DNA of 64,000 nucleotides from Streptomyces griseoloalbus. GTDB taxonomy: Bacteria > Actinomycetota > Actinomycetes > Streptomycetales > Streptomycetaceae. Below are positions 52,605 to 60,885 of this stretch, in pieces. The position numbers and the translations under genes were made by a program. How positions within the stretch are numbered: the stretch's first letter is position 1; the number at the start of each line of letters is the position of its first letter. Below the pieces are notes generated by a model that did not search any database, was not told the origin of the DNA, and saw only the letters and a list, made by a program, of their open reading frames with translations. The DNA lies in assembly GCA_014650015.1 (NCBI GenBank), contig BMUD01000018.1, positions 62,001 through 126,000 on the forward strand, written 5' to 3'.

Positions 52605-53816
52605 TTACGCGACCGCCTTCTCGGCGGACGCATGCGCGGACGTGTCCGGGGCGGCGGCCAGGCGGCGCTTGCGCTTGGGTAGGCCGAACGTCGGGTGCGA
52701 GGTGGTCCACAGCGACATCTTGAGGATGCCCGCCTTGATCCGCGCGGCCTTCCGACCGCCCATGTACGTCGGCTTCGCCTGCGCTTCGTCGTCGACCATC
52801 TGCAGGATCCCGTCCCGCCGCCCGAGGCTGATGTGGTTGCCCAGGTATTCCAGCTTGGTGTTCGGGACCTTGCGGCCGGTCAGGCGTCCCACGATCGCGG
52901 CTGTGGCCTGCATGCCGGTGCAGCCCGCCGACGCGCAGGACATCGGCAGCGGCTGGCCGTTGTCGCCGATGGCGTAGGCGCTGTCGCCAGCGGCGTAGAC
53001 ATTCGGGTGCGAGACCGACCGCATGGTGCGATCGACGACGATCCGGCCGTTGCCGGTGACCTCAAGGCCGCCGACGGCGGCGATGGTGCTGACCGCGAAC
53101 CCGGCTGTCCACACTGTCGCGTCGGACGCCACGGCGGTGCCGTCGGCGCACAGCACCCGCGCCGCTTCGACAGCCTCGACGACGCTGTGCTCCAGGACCG
53201 TGATGCCCAGCCGGCCGCAGGCCTGGCGCAGGTGGCCGCGGGCTCCGGCGGAGAGCCGGGCGCCCAGCTCGCTGCGGGCGATGAGCGTCACCGACAGGTT
53301 GGGCCGGGATTCGGCGATCTCGGTGGCGGTCTCGATGCCGGTCAGCCCGTCGCCGACGACCAGTACACTCCCGCCTTCGCCCCGCCTGCCCAGGCTCTCC
53401 AGACGCTCGCGCAGGCGCAGCGCCGAGGGCCGGGCGGCGACGTCGAAGGCGTACTCGGCCACGCCGGGAACGCCGCCGTCGTCCCCGTGGCTGCCGAGCG
53501 CGTAGAACAGCGTGTCGTAGCCGAGCTCGCCGCCGCCCTCGGCGTCGGCCACGGCGACGACCTGGCGCTCGGGGTCGATGGCGGTGACACGGGCCAGGCG
53601 CAGTCCTATCCCCGTGCCCGCGAAGACGTCGGTGAGCTTCGGAGCCTCGATCTCCTGGCCGGCCGCGAACTGGTGCAGCCGCAGCCGCTGGACGAAGTCC
53701 GGCTCAGCGTTGACCACGGTGATCCCGGTGTCCGCCGGGGACAGCCGGCGGGCCAGGTTCCCGGCCACGTAGGCCCCGGAATAGCCGGCGCCGAGAACGA
53801 CGATGCGGTGCTTCAT
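52605..53816 (-). CDS. FAD/NAD(P)-dependent oxidoreductase (NDH-2-like)
   Basis: A 403-residue pyridine nucleotide-disulphide-type flavoprotein. The FAD site is IVVLGAGYSGAYVAGNLARR (GAGYSG at 9-14), the NAD(P) site VLVVGDGLTGIETATEIAES, and the second FAD motif NVYAAGDSAYAIG. A C-terminal region (EYLGNHISLGRRDGILQMVD) resembles type II NADH dehydrogenases. It is the oxidoreductase member expected beside ECF41 sigma genes and is the first gene of an operon with the sigma factor. A perfect CRP-type site lies 72-91 bp upstream. Confidence 0.92.
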   Translation of the reverse strand: MKHRIVVLGAGYSGAYVAGNLARRLSPADTGITVVNAEPDFVQRLRLHQFAAGQEIEAPKLTDVFAGTGIGLRLARVTAIDPERQVVAVADAEGGGELGYDTLFYALGSHGDDGGVPGVAEYAFDVAARPSALRLRERLESLGRRGEGGSVLVVGDGLTGIETATEIAESRPNLSVTLIARSELGARLSAGARGHLRQACGRLGITVLEHSVVEAVEAARVLCADGTAVASDATVWTAGFAVSTIAAVGGLEVTGNGRIVVDRTMRSVSHPNVYAAGDSAYAIGDNGQPLPMSCASAGCTGMQATAAIVGRLTGRKVPNTKLEYLGNHISLGRRDGILQMVDDEAQAKPTYMGGRKAARIKAGILKMSLWTTSHPTFGLPKRKRRLAAAPDTSAHASAEKAVA

Positions 53817-53887
53817 GAATAGCTCCTGTCGGTTCGCTTGCCTTCGGTGATTGAGCGGAACAGCACCCGGATTGCTGACAGGAACTA

Positions 53888-53907
53888 CATGTGACTTGGA
53901 TCACATG
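53888..53907. promoter_or_regulatory. CRP-type site upstream of the oxidoreductase-sigma operon
   Basis: CATGTGA-CTTGGA-TCACATG, a perfect 7-bp dyad containing TGTGA-N6-TCACA, the exact CRP/FNR-family half-site arrangement. Confidence 0.7.
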
Positions 53908-53973
53908 GTGGAGGAGTTATCGCGAGGCCGGCTCGCGGGTCGGGGGCCCGGTCGATGAAGCCCGGGAAGTCCC

Positions 53974-54210
53974 TCATCGTGTCCGCGTGCGTGATCGGCC
54001 GGCTGCGCCGGCAGAGACGACGCTCGCGCCGTGCGTGTCGACGTGGCCGGACTCGATCCCGGCACCGGTGCGGTGCCGCAGCAGGCCCTCGATCATGGCC
54101 GCGACCTCGGACGACGGACAGCTCTTGAGCTGGGAGTAGATGCAGACGTTTTCCCGCTCGACGTGCCAGTGGATCATCACGCCGTTGTGCCGCCGTAGCG
54201 GATGGTGCAT
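53974..54210 (-). mobile_element. Tn3-family transposase remnant
   Basis: The minus strand reads [40 protein letters not shown] and [14 protein letters not shown]. This matches the catalytic region of Tn3-family transposases around the VDTHG motif (a DDE Asp). Similarity ends abruptly at about 54025, and neither end of the gene nor terminal inverted repeats are visible. It interrupts the ECF41 neighbourhood and implies past transposition. Confidence 0.8.
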
Positions 54211-54258
54211 GTTCGTGCCGAGCGATCAGGCGTGCTCTCAGCCTGTCCTCGCGGGCCG

Positions 54259-55092
54259 TCAGCGGAACGCGGCGACGTTCTCCGCGGCCCACTGTCGGAA
54301 GGGCTTGGCAGGGGAGCCGGTAACACGCGGAACCGTGTCGTGCACCCTGAGCAGTTCGTCGTTGACGTCCCCACCCATCAGGTCGAGCACCGCGTGCGCG
54401 GTCCGGTCTCCCATGAAGGAGGCCATCTGCCGGTGCGCCTCTTCCCGGCTGATCTCCACGACGGACACGTCGCGTCCCAGGGCCGCCCCGATCGCTTGTG
54501 CCTGCTGCCGGGGAGTGATCCGTGCCGGCCCGGTCAGCGCGTACGTCCGCCCGCCGTGACCCGGCTCGGACAGCGCCGCCCGTGCCACCGCCGCGATGTC
54601 TGCCGGGTGGACGGCGGGAAGTCCGATGTCCGCATAGGGCACCCGGATCGACCGGTGCTCCCGGATCGACTCCGCCCACCACAGGGCGTTCGACGCGAAC
54701 TGTGTCGGACGCAGGATCGTCCAGCTCATCCCGCTGCCCTGGAGCAGCCGCTCGACGGTCAGGTTCTCGGCGGCGGCGGGCAGGTGCGGATGGGTTCGCA
54801 CCGTGATGGAGGACACGAGCACCACGTGCTCCACACCCGCCTGCCGGGCGGCCGTGAGAACGTCCGCGTCCGCACCCGTGCCCGGCACGAGGAACAGAGA
54901 ACGCACTCCGTCCAGCGCCGGCTTCAGCGAGACGGGCCGGGCGAGGTCGCCCTCGACGGCTTCGACTCCGTCGGGGAACGAGGCTCGGGCGGCGTCACGG
55001 GTCAGGCCTCGTACGGGTAAGGCGCCGGACCTGTGCAACTGCCGTACCAGAGCGCGTCCGATGTTTCCGGTGGCACCCGTCACAAGGATCAT
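54259..55092 (-). CDS. NAD(P)H-binding NmrA/epimerase-like protein
   Basis: A 277-residue atypical SDR of the NmrA type. The cofactor motif is MILVTGATGNIGRALVRQLH (GATGNIG at 6-12). The rest follows the family: VRSLFLVPGTGADADVLTAA, VEHVVLVSSITVR, SWTILRPTQFASNALWW and HGGRTYALTGPARITPRQQA. This is the epimerase-like member expected near ECF41 sigma factors. The promoter has the MerR-type 19-bp spacer with a dyad, so it may be induced through an unlinked MerR regulator. The ATG at 55092 has AGGAG upstream. Confidence 0.92.
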   Translation of the reverse strand: MILVTGATGNIGRALVRQLHRSGALPVRGLTRDAARASFPDGVEAVEGDLARPVSLKPALDGVRSLFLVPGTGADADVLTAARQAGVEHVVLVSSITVRTHPHLPAAAENLTVERLLQGSGMSWTILRPTQFASNALWWAESIREHRSIRVPYADIGLPAVHPADIAAVARAALSEPGHGGRTYALTGPARITPRQQAQAIGAALGRDVSVVEISREEAHRQMASFMGDRTAHAVLDLMGGDVNDELLRVHDTVPRVTGSPAKPFRQWAAENVAAFR

Positions 55093-55134
55093 CGCTGTCT
55101 TCTCCTGCCGTCGGCCGGTGATCACTTTCGGCGC

Positions 55135-55165
55135 ACGCTAGGACCTCGACCGAGGTTCAGGTCAA
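55135..55165 (-). promoter_or_regulatory. MerR-type promoter of the epimerase gene
   Basis: On the minus strand: -35 TTGACC (55160-55165), a 19-bp spacer containing the dyad ACCTC-GGTC-GAGGT, and -10 TAGCGT (55135-55140). The overlong spacer with a central dyad is the hallmark of MerR-family activation. Confidence 0.75.
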
Positions 55166-55187
55166 GCAGAAGGCCCGGAACGGGGTG

Positions 55188-55395
55188 TCAGGTCATGGAG
55201 AACTTGGCGACGTACTCGTCGAAGGGCTCGATGCCGACTTCCGCACGGAGTTCGTCCATGCGCTCGGGCTCTTCACAGGGCCACGGAACCGGTGCTCCGT
55301 CCTTCACGCCGGCGATCTGCGTGCCGTAGATCTGCTGACGGCCCTCATCGACCGGCGTGCGGTCCCGCAGGAAGGCCGGCTCACGCAGGCCGGCC
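55188..55395 (-). pseudogene. DUF6624-like C-terminal remnant
   Basis: The minus strand ends EPAFLRDRTPVDEGRQQIYG, TQIAGVKDGAPVPWPCEEPE and RMDELRAEVGIEPFDEYVAK before a stop at 55188, resembling the C-terminal end of DUF6624 proteins. Upstream sequence in this frame is low-complexity and unlike the family, so the N-terminal part is gone. Confidence 0.5.
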
Positions 55396-55510
55396 GAGCC
55401 TGCCGACACCGGTGAAGCTGTCGGCGCCCCCGGCGGTGTAGCGCCGTGCGAACGACGCGGGCCCGTCCCCGGATCGGATGATCCGGGGACGGGCCCGGTT
55501 TCGGTGTCGG

Positions 55511-55999
55511 TCAGGCGTCGAGTGCGGCGGTGAACATGCCGGCCTCGTAGGAGCCGCCCTTCTGGTGCACGATCACGGCGAGCCGGTTGGCGGCGTTGAT
55601 CAAGGCGACCTGGGCGACCAGCGCGGCGATCTGGTCGTCGTCGTAGTGCTTGCGGACCTGGGCCCACGTCTCGTCCGACACGCCCTGGTGGGCGTCGGCG
55701 AGCCGGGTGCCCTCCTCGGCGAGCGCCAGAGCGGCCTGCTCGGCCTCGTTGAACACCGTGGACTCGCGCCACGCGGCGACCAGGTGGAGCCGGACCGCGC
55801 TCTCGCCGGCGGCAGCGGCCTCCTTGACGTGCATGTCGACGCAGTGACCGCAGCCGTTGATCTGGCTGGCGCGCAGCGACACCAGCTCCTGCGTGGACTT
55901 CGGCAGCGGCGAGTCCTGGATCACCAGGGCGGCTCCTGCGAACCGCTTGGCGAACTTGGCGGCGATCTTGTTCTCGAACAGGTTGAATCGAGCGTCCAT
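55511..55999 (-). CDS. carboxymuconolactone decarboxylase family (AhpD-like) protein
   Basis: A 162-residue AhpD-fold protein with the redox motif QINGCGHCVDMH: Cys50, Cys53 and His57, with a Glu further upstream (QELVSLRASQ). Such proteins reduce peroxidases or alkyl hydroperoxides through the CxxC pair. It is the carboxymuconolactone-decarboxylase member of the ECF41 neighbourhood, divergent from the second ECF41 sigma gene. A near-consensus ECF41 promoter (CGTCACA-N16-CATC) faces it, so it is probably a target of that sigma factor. Confidence 0.92.
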   Translation of the reverse strand: MDARFNLFENKIAAKFAKRFAGAALVIQDSPLPKSTQELVSLRASQINGCGHCVDMHVKEAAAAGESAVRLHLVAAWRESTVFNEAEQAALALAEEGTRLADAHQGVSDETWAQVRKHYDDDQIAALVAQVALINAANRLAVIVHQKGGSYEAGMFTAALDA

Positions 56000-56039
56000 G
56001 ACGTCGTCCTCACGTGTGGTGTTGCGTTGACGAACACGA

Positions 56040-56066
56040 GATGCCGGCGGACCGCTCCCTGTGACG
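56040..56066 (-). promoter_or_regulatory. near-consensus ECF41 promoter of the AhpD-like gene
   Basis: On the minus strand: CGTCACA (56060-56066), 16-bp spacer, CATC (56040-56043), against the ECF41 consensus TGTCACA-N16-CGTC (9 of 11 conserved positions). Confidence 0.6.
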
Positions 56067-56100
56067 GGGTGGTGGTGTGACGTGAGCCACGACGCAGGGA

Positions 56101-56127
56101 TGTCACAGAACGGCGGTGACCGGCGTC
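56101..56127 (+). promoter_or_regulatory. ECF41 promoter of the second sigma gene
   Basis: TGTCACA (56101-56107), exactly 16 bp, CGTC (56124-56127). This is identical to the published ECF41 consensus and so indicates autoregulation. It also fixes the sigma start downstream, at GTG 56172. Confidence 0.88.
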
Positions 56128-56171
56128 TTGTGCGCGTGGCGATCATCGAAGGCGAACAGGCGGGAGCAGCC

Positions 56172-57113
56172 GTGAGGGGCGAGTACAGCGAGCGCGACGG
56201 GGACGCGGCGGGGCGGTCCACGGGCGGCGGACGCACCGGCCCCGCCACCGAGGCGTTCATCACCCACCGCAACCTGCTGTTCACCGTCGCCTACGAGATG
56301 CTCGGCTCGGCCGCCGACGCGGAGGACGTCCTGCAGGAGACCTGGCTGCGGTGGGCGGACGTCGATCTGGACACCGTGCGGGACCGGCGCGCGTATCTGG
56401 TCCGGATCACCACGCGCCAGGCGCTGGGCCGACTGCGCACGCTCGGCCGCCGCAAGGAGTCCTACGTCGGTTCCTGGCTGCCCGAGCCGCTGCTGACGTC
56501 GCCCGACGTGGCCGAGGACGTCGAGCTCGCCGACAGCGTCTCGATGGCGATGATGCTGGTGATGGAGACGCTCACGCCGACCGAACGGGCGGTGTTCGTG
56601 CTGCGCGAGGTGTTCGACCTCGAGTACGACGAGATCGCGGACGCCGTCGACAAGAGCCCGGCCGCGGTCCGCCAGATCGCGCACCGGGCCCGCGCCCATG
56701 TCGCGGCGCGCCGGCCGCGCGGGGCCGTGTCACCGGCCCAGACGAAGGGCGCGCTCGACGCGTTCCGACGGGCGGTCGAGACGGGTGATCTGCAGGGCCT
56801 GCTCGACATCATGGCGCCTGACGTCGTCCTCCTGGGCGACGGCGGCGGCATCAAGCAGGCCGTCCTGCGGCCCGTCGTGGGGGCCGACAAGGTGGCCCGG
56901 CTGCTGCACGCCGGGATGGGCAGGCTCCCCGCCGGTGCGTCGCTGCGGCCGGCGCAGGTCAACGGCCACCCGGCGCTGATCCTCCGGCTCGACGGCGCGA
57001 TCGACACCGTCGTGGCGGTACGCGTCGACGACGGCCTCGTCACCGGGCTCTACGCCGTGCGCAATCCCGAGAAACTGTCGTACATGCAGCGGGAGACCGC
57101 CCTGCGCCGCTGA
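56172..57113 (+). CDS. ECF41 group sigma factor (SigJ-like)
   Basis: A 313-residue sigma factor with all ECF41 hallmarks: region 2 (AFITHRNLLFTVAYEMLGSA, then ADAEDVLQETWLRWADVDLD), WLPEP in the linker (GSWLPEPLLT), region 4 (FDLEYDEIADAVDKSPAAVR), and a C-terminal SnoaL-like domain with DGGG (LLGDGGGIK) and NPEKL near the end (AVRNPEKLSY). GTG 56172 with GGGAG upstream is preferred because the ECF41 promoter at 56101-56127 lies inside any longer frame. It is divergent from the AhpD-like gene. The family activates oxidoreductase/decarboxylase/epimerase neighbours without an anti-sigma factor. Confidence 0.94.
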   Translation: MRGEYSERDGDAAGRSTGGGRTGPATEAFITHRNLLFTVAYEMLGSAADAEDVLQETWLRWADVDLDTVRDRRAYLVRITTRQALGRLRTLGRRKESYVGSWLPEPLLTSPDVAEDVELADSVSMAMMLVMETLTPTERAVFVLREVFDLEYDEIADAVDKSPAAVRQIAHRARAHVAARRPRGAVSPAQTKGALDAFRRAVETGDLQGLLDIMAPDVVLLGDGGGIKQAVLRPVVGADKVARLLHAGMGRLPAGASLRPAQVNGHPALILRLDGAIDTVVAVRVDDGLVTGLYAVRNPEKLSYMQRETALRR

Positions 57114-57147
57114 CCCGCGGTGCCGGCCCGCGCCCGGCTGCCGCCTG

Positions 57148-57230
57148 GTGATACCGGCCGCCTGGTGGTACCGGCTTCGCGTGATACGGCCTTCGCGCGA
57201 TACCGGCCTCACGCGATATCGGCCTTCGCG
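57148..57230. repeat. degenerate 16-17-bp tandem repeat between convergent genes
   Basis: About five copies of a unit like GTGATACCGGCCTTCGC fill most of the 134-bp gap between the sigma gene and the convergent DUF2267 gene. Confidence 0.6.
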
Positions 57231-57247
57231 CGGCTGCCGTCCGGTGG

Positions 57248-57679
57248 TCAGGCGGCCGGCTGGAGGAGCAGCCCGCGGATGTCGTGCGGCAGTTGCTCCA
57301 GTGCCGACTCCAGGGTCCCGGGGGAGAAGTGTGCCCGTACGACGGCGGTGACGGCGGAGGCGATCTGGGGCACGTCCTCGGCCTTGACCCTGGCTTCCTG
57401 GACGAAACGGTTCACATAGCCGTCACGGTCGTACTTGATCGGTACGGCGCTGGGGCTCCAGCCGTCGTAGTAGACGCCCCGCAGCAGTTCGGGAAGCTGC
57501 GCCGCGAAGTGGGCGGCCACGTCGACGGTGAGCCGGTCGCGAAACGTGTGCAGCCAGGCGCGCAGGACCCGGTGGGCGAGGTGGCGGTCGTCCGTTCCCA
57601 GAGCCTCCGATACCGCTTTGAGCCAGATGTTCGTGGTGTGGATGGCGTGCTCGAAGTCGGGTGGGCGAGTGGCGGGCAT
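57248..57679 (-). CDS. DUF2267 domain protein
   Basis: A 143-residue DUF2267 protein: FEHAIHTTNIWLKAVSEALG, HLAHRVLRAWLHTFRDRLTV, DVAAHFAAQLPELLRGVYYD and a C-terminal set ending LPHDIRGLLLQ. The function is unknown. It is the second DUF2267 gene in this window (the other at 37076). It lies 26 bp after the polX-like gene on the same strand, so the two may be co-transcribed. Confidence 0.88.
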   Translation of the reverse strand: MPATRPPDFEHAIHTTNIWLKAVSEALGTDDRHLAHRVLRAWLHTFRDRLTVDVAAHFAAQLPELLRGVYYDGWSPSAVPIKYDRDGYVNRFVQEARVKAEDVPQIASAVTAVVRAHFSPGTLESALEQLPHDIRGLLLQPAA

Positions 57680-57705
57680 GGTCTTTCCTTTCCTTGTTCG
57701 GGCTC

Positions 57706-59481
57706 TTACGGGTGTGCGTCGGTACCGCGTCGTGTCCGCTCCTTCCGCCCTTCGCGGAGGAAGCGCCGCAGCCGGGCCTCCGGCCAGGTGTTGATCACGT
57801 CGTTCCGGGTGAGCCAGCCGCGCTGCGCCGTCCCCACGCCGTAGCGGACGTGGGACAGGTGCACCACGGAGTGCGCGTCGCTGTCGACGGCGAACCTCAC
57901 CCCGTGCCGCCTGGCCCGCAGGATGTCCTCGTCCCGGAGATCGAGCCGGTCCGGGTGGGAGTTGATCTCCAGCGCGGTACCGGTCCGCGCGCACGCCGCG
58001 AACACCTCGTCGAGGTCGGCGTCGATGCCCGGCCGCCTGCCGATGATGCGGGCGGTGGGGTGGCCGATGATGTTGACGAACGGGTTCTCGCAGGCCCGCA
58101 CGATCCGACGGGTCAGCTGCTCGCGGGTCTGGTCGAAGTGCGAGTGCACGGAGGCCACGCACAGGTCGAACCCGGCCAGGAACTCCGGCGGCCAGTCCAC
58201 CTCGCCGTCGGGATCGATGTTCAGTTCCGTGCCGTGCAGCAGCCGCATTCCACCGCGCCCGCCGCGCCTGCCGTACGCACCGTCCAGCTTCCGCACCTGC
58301 TCCCGCTGGGCGAGCATCCGCTCGTCGGTCATCCGCTGCATGGACAGGTTCGGGGCGTGGTCGGTCACCGCGTAGTAGGCGTAGCCGCGCTCGGCGGCCG
58401 CGGCCACCATGTTCTCCAGGGGGGCGAGGCCGTCGGTCAGGTCGGTGTGCGTGTGCAGGTCGCCCCGCAGGTCCGCCTCCTGGAGAAGTTCGGGCAGGTC
58501 ACCGCCCAGCCCCGCCTCGATCTCCCCGCGGTCCTCGCGCAGCGTCGGCGGGATCCAGGGCAGGCCCAGCCGGGCGTACACCTCCTCCTCGGTCTCCGAG
58601 ACGATCTTTTCCCCGCTTTCGGCGTCGAACAGCCCGTACTCGGACAGCTTGAACCCCTGGCGTACGGCCAGCTCCCGGGTGCGGATGTTGTGCGCCTTCG
58701 AGCCGGTGAAGTACTGCAACGCCGCACCCCACGCATCCGGCGAGACGACCCGCAGGTCGACGGCGAGGCCGCGGTCGGTGCGGACCGAGGTCTTGGCCGT
58801 CCCCTGCGCGACGACCTCGGTGACGTAGGGCAGCTCGGTGAACGCACGCATCAGCGGAGCCGACCTCCGGGCCGCGACGAGGACGTCGATGTCCCCGATC
58901 GTCTCCCGGACGCGGCGCAGCGACCCGGCGTACGCGCAGCGCCGGCAGCCGGGCACCTCGGACAGCCGGCCCACCAGGTCCTCGGCGAGCTCCATGGCCA
59001 CGTCCAGCAGCACACGGTCACCGGCCGACCGCAGGAGTTCGACGCCGCGCAGGATCTTCTCCTCCGTCCGGGGTCCGAAGCCCTTCAGGTCCCTCAGCTT
59101 CTCCGCGTGAACGGCGTCCACCAGCTCGTCGACCGATGAGATGCCGAGCTCCTCGTACAGGGCGTGGGCCTTCTTGGGGCCGAGGGTGGGGATGGCCGTC
59201 AGCCGGCGCACACCGGCGGGGATCCTCGCGCGCAGCTCCTCCACCGCCGACACGCTGCCGCTGCGGAAGTACTCCGTGACCTTCTCGGCGATCGACTTGC
59301 CGACCCCGGGGATCTCCCGCAGTCCCTTGACGTCGAGCGTGGCGACGTCGGCGTGGTGGCCGCCGATGGCGCGGGCGGCCTTCTCGTAGACGCGCGCCCG
59401 GTACGCCTCTCCGCCGGTGATCGAGATCAGGTCCGCGTACTCGGCGAGCAGTGCGGCGACCTCGTCGTTGGACCGAACCAT
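57706..59481 (-). CDS. polX: DNA polymerase/3'-5' exonuclease PolX
   Basis: A 591-residue PolX-type protein. N-terminal helix-hairpin-helix units (LDVKGLREIPGVGKSIAEKV, IPTLGPKKAHALYEELG, LKGFGPRTEEKI) are followed by the nucleotidyltransferase palm (YAGSLRRVRETIGDIDVLVA, with the GS and DxD features). The C-terminal PHP phosphoesterase domain starts DLHTHTDLTDG and continues VTDHAPNLSM, LHGTELNIDPDG and SVHSHFDQTREQ. PolX fills short gaps in base-excision repair. The ATG at 59481 is used since the family starts with MVRSNDEVAALLAEYADL-like sequence. Confidence 0.95.
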   Translation of the reverse strand: MVRSNDEVAALLAEYADLISITGGEAYRARVYEKAARAIGGHHADVATLDVKGLREIPGVGKSIAEKVTEYFRSGSVSAVEELRARIPAGVRRLTAIPTLGPKKAHALYEELGISSVDELVDAVHAEKLRDLKGFGPRTEEKILRGVELLRSAGDRVLLDVAMELAEDLVGRLSEVPGCRRCAYAGSLRRVRETIGDIDVLVAARRSAPLMRAFTELPYVTEVVAQGTAKTSVRTDRGLAVDLRVVSPDAWGAALQYFTGSKAHNIRTRELAVRQGFKLSEYGLFDAESGEKIVSETEEEVYARLGLPWIPPTLREDRGEIEAGLGGDLPELLQEADLRGDLHTHTDLTDGLAPLENMVAAAAERGYAYYAVTDHAPNLSMQRMTDERMLAQREQVRKLDGAYGRRGGRGGMRLLHGTELNIDPDGEVDWPPEFLAGFDLCVASVHSHFDQTREQLTRRIVRACENPFVNIIGHPTARIIGRRPGIDADLDEVFAACARTGTALEINSHPDRLDLRDEDILRARRHGVRFAVDSDAHSVVHLSHVRYGVGTAQRGWLTRNDVINTWPEARLRRFLREGRKERTRRGTDAHP

Positions 59482-59657
59482 GCCGTCCGGGTGAACAGAC
59501 CCGCGCGGTTCATTCCTTCCGGGCGGGCTCGGCTGCGGCCCCCTCCCACCGGGGGCCACAGTCGGCCGGGCGGCCCGCTCACCGGCCCACGGTGGGGGCT
59601 TCGCGGCCAGTGGCAGCCGTGTGTCCTGTCACCGGCCCACGGCGGACGTCGGCCCCG

Positions 59658-60857
59658 TCACCGGCCCACCGGATCCCCGTCGGCGCCGTCGTCGAGTGTG
59701 CGCAGCACCAGGTGGCCGCCGTGGTGGAGCGGCGTGCCCGGCCGCAGGCGGGCCGCCTCCTCGCCGGTTCCGGCGTGGACGAGGTGCACCTCGCCGTGGC
59801 CGCCGCGGGTGACGGCGACCCAGTCGGAGTCCGGCGAGGCGGCCACCGCGCGGCGCTGGACCCCCTCCCACGGGGTGCCGCCGCGCCGCGGGGCGCCGTC
59901 CATGGCGGGCAGGGGGACGCGGCGGACGGTGTCGTCGGTGCCGAGCAGGACCAGTTCGTCGCCGTCGGGGTGGATGCGGGTGAAGGCGGTGTGGTCCCGG
60001 GCGAGGGCCAGCCGGAACACCAGACCGGGGCCGAGTTCGGTGGGCCGGGTGCGGCCCGTCGCCAGGTCGTGGCGCCACGCCTGGTTGGTCCACTCCGGCC
60101 ACCGCAGCGGATCGGGGGCGCCACCGCGCAGCGTGCTCCACAGGGCCTGCCGGCGGGTGTCGAGGCGCAGGTACCAGCCCCGGGCGGACGACCCCCAGGG
60201 GATCACCGTCCCGGCGACGAGTCCGTCGCCGTCGCGCCGGGCCCGGTGCACCCCCTCGCCCGTGGCCGCGAACACCTCCCGCGAGGCGGGAGCCTGCGCG
60301 TCCCCGTGCCCGTCGTCCGGCAGCGGCAGCACGGCGTGAGGAGTGACCGGGGGGCAGCCGGGCGCTGCCGCGAGGAGATCGGCGAAGCGGTGGACGGCGA
60401 GCGCGCCGGGCTCCCGGTGCCGCAGCACGACCAGCGGATCGTCACCGCCGAGCACCGTCACCCCCGGTTCGCCGACGCGGGTGCGCACCCGGGCCGCCTC
60501 TCCCGTGGCCAGGTCGACGACCGTCAACAGGTCCGACCACGGCTCGGTGTTGCGGCCCAGGCCGGTGGTGACGGCCAGCAGACGGCCGGACGGGTCGCAG
60601 GCGAGGTGTTCGGCCGGTACGGCGACCGGGACCGCGCGTTCCACGAGCTCGTCACCGAAGGGATCGAGCACCAGCAGCTCACCCCGGCGGTCGTCGACAC
60701 AGGCCACCCGCCCGCCGGGCAGCGCCAGGAACCCGGCGTGCTCGGAGAGGTGACGGCCGGTGAGACGGGCGGTGACCGTGCCGTCCGGCACCGTCAGCAC
60801 ATGGACGTATCCCTCCACGTGGTCGGAGGCGAGCAGCACGCAAGCGGCATCGGGCAT
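59658..60857 (-). CDS. beta-propeller-like protein divergent from a metal-siderophore uptake operon
   Basis: A 399-residue soluble protein built from repeated strand-rich units (YVHVLTVPDGTVTARLTGRH, LLVLDPFGDELVERAVPVAV, SDLLTVVDLATGEAARV, DELVLLGTDDTVRRVPLPA), suggesting a WD40/YVTN-type propeller. No signal peptide is seen. No enzyme motif is seen. It shares a 94-bp intergenic region and a Zur-like box with the uptake operon, so it is probably co-regulated by metal status. Propeller proteins such as AztD act as zinc chaperones for some ABC importers, but those are exported, so the parallel is only a suggestion. Confidence 0.75.
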   Translation of the reverse strand: MPDAACVLLASDHVEGYVHVLTVPDGTVTARLTGRHLSEHAGFLALPGGRVACVDDRRGELLVLDPFGDELVERAVPVAVPAEHLACDPSGRLLAVTTGLGRNTEPWSDLLTVVDLATGEAARVRTRVGEPGVTVLGGDDPLVVLRHREPGALAVHRFADLLAAAPGCPPVTPHAVLPLPDDGHGDAQAPASREVFAATGEGVHRARRDGDGLVAGTVIPWGSSARGWYLRLDTRRQALWSTLRGGAPDPLRWPEWTNQAWRHDLATGRTRPTELGPGLVFRLALARDHTAFTRIHPDGDELVLLGTDDTVRRVPLPAMDGAPRRGGTPWEGVQRRAVAASPDSDWVAVTRGGHGEVHLVHAGTGEEAARLRPGTPLHHGGHLVLRTLDDGADGDPVGR

Positions 60858-60885
60858 GGGTCCGTTCCTCCAGAAAACCGGTTTG

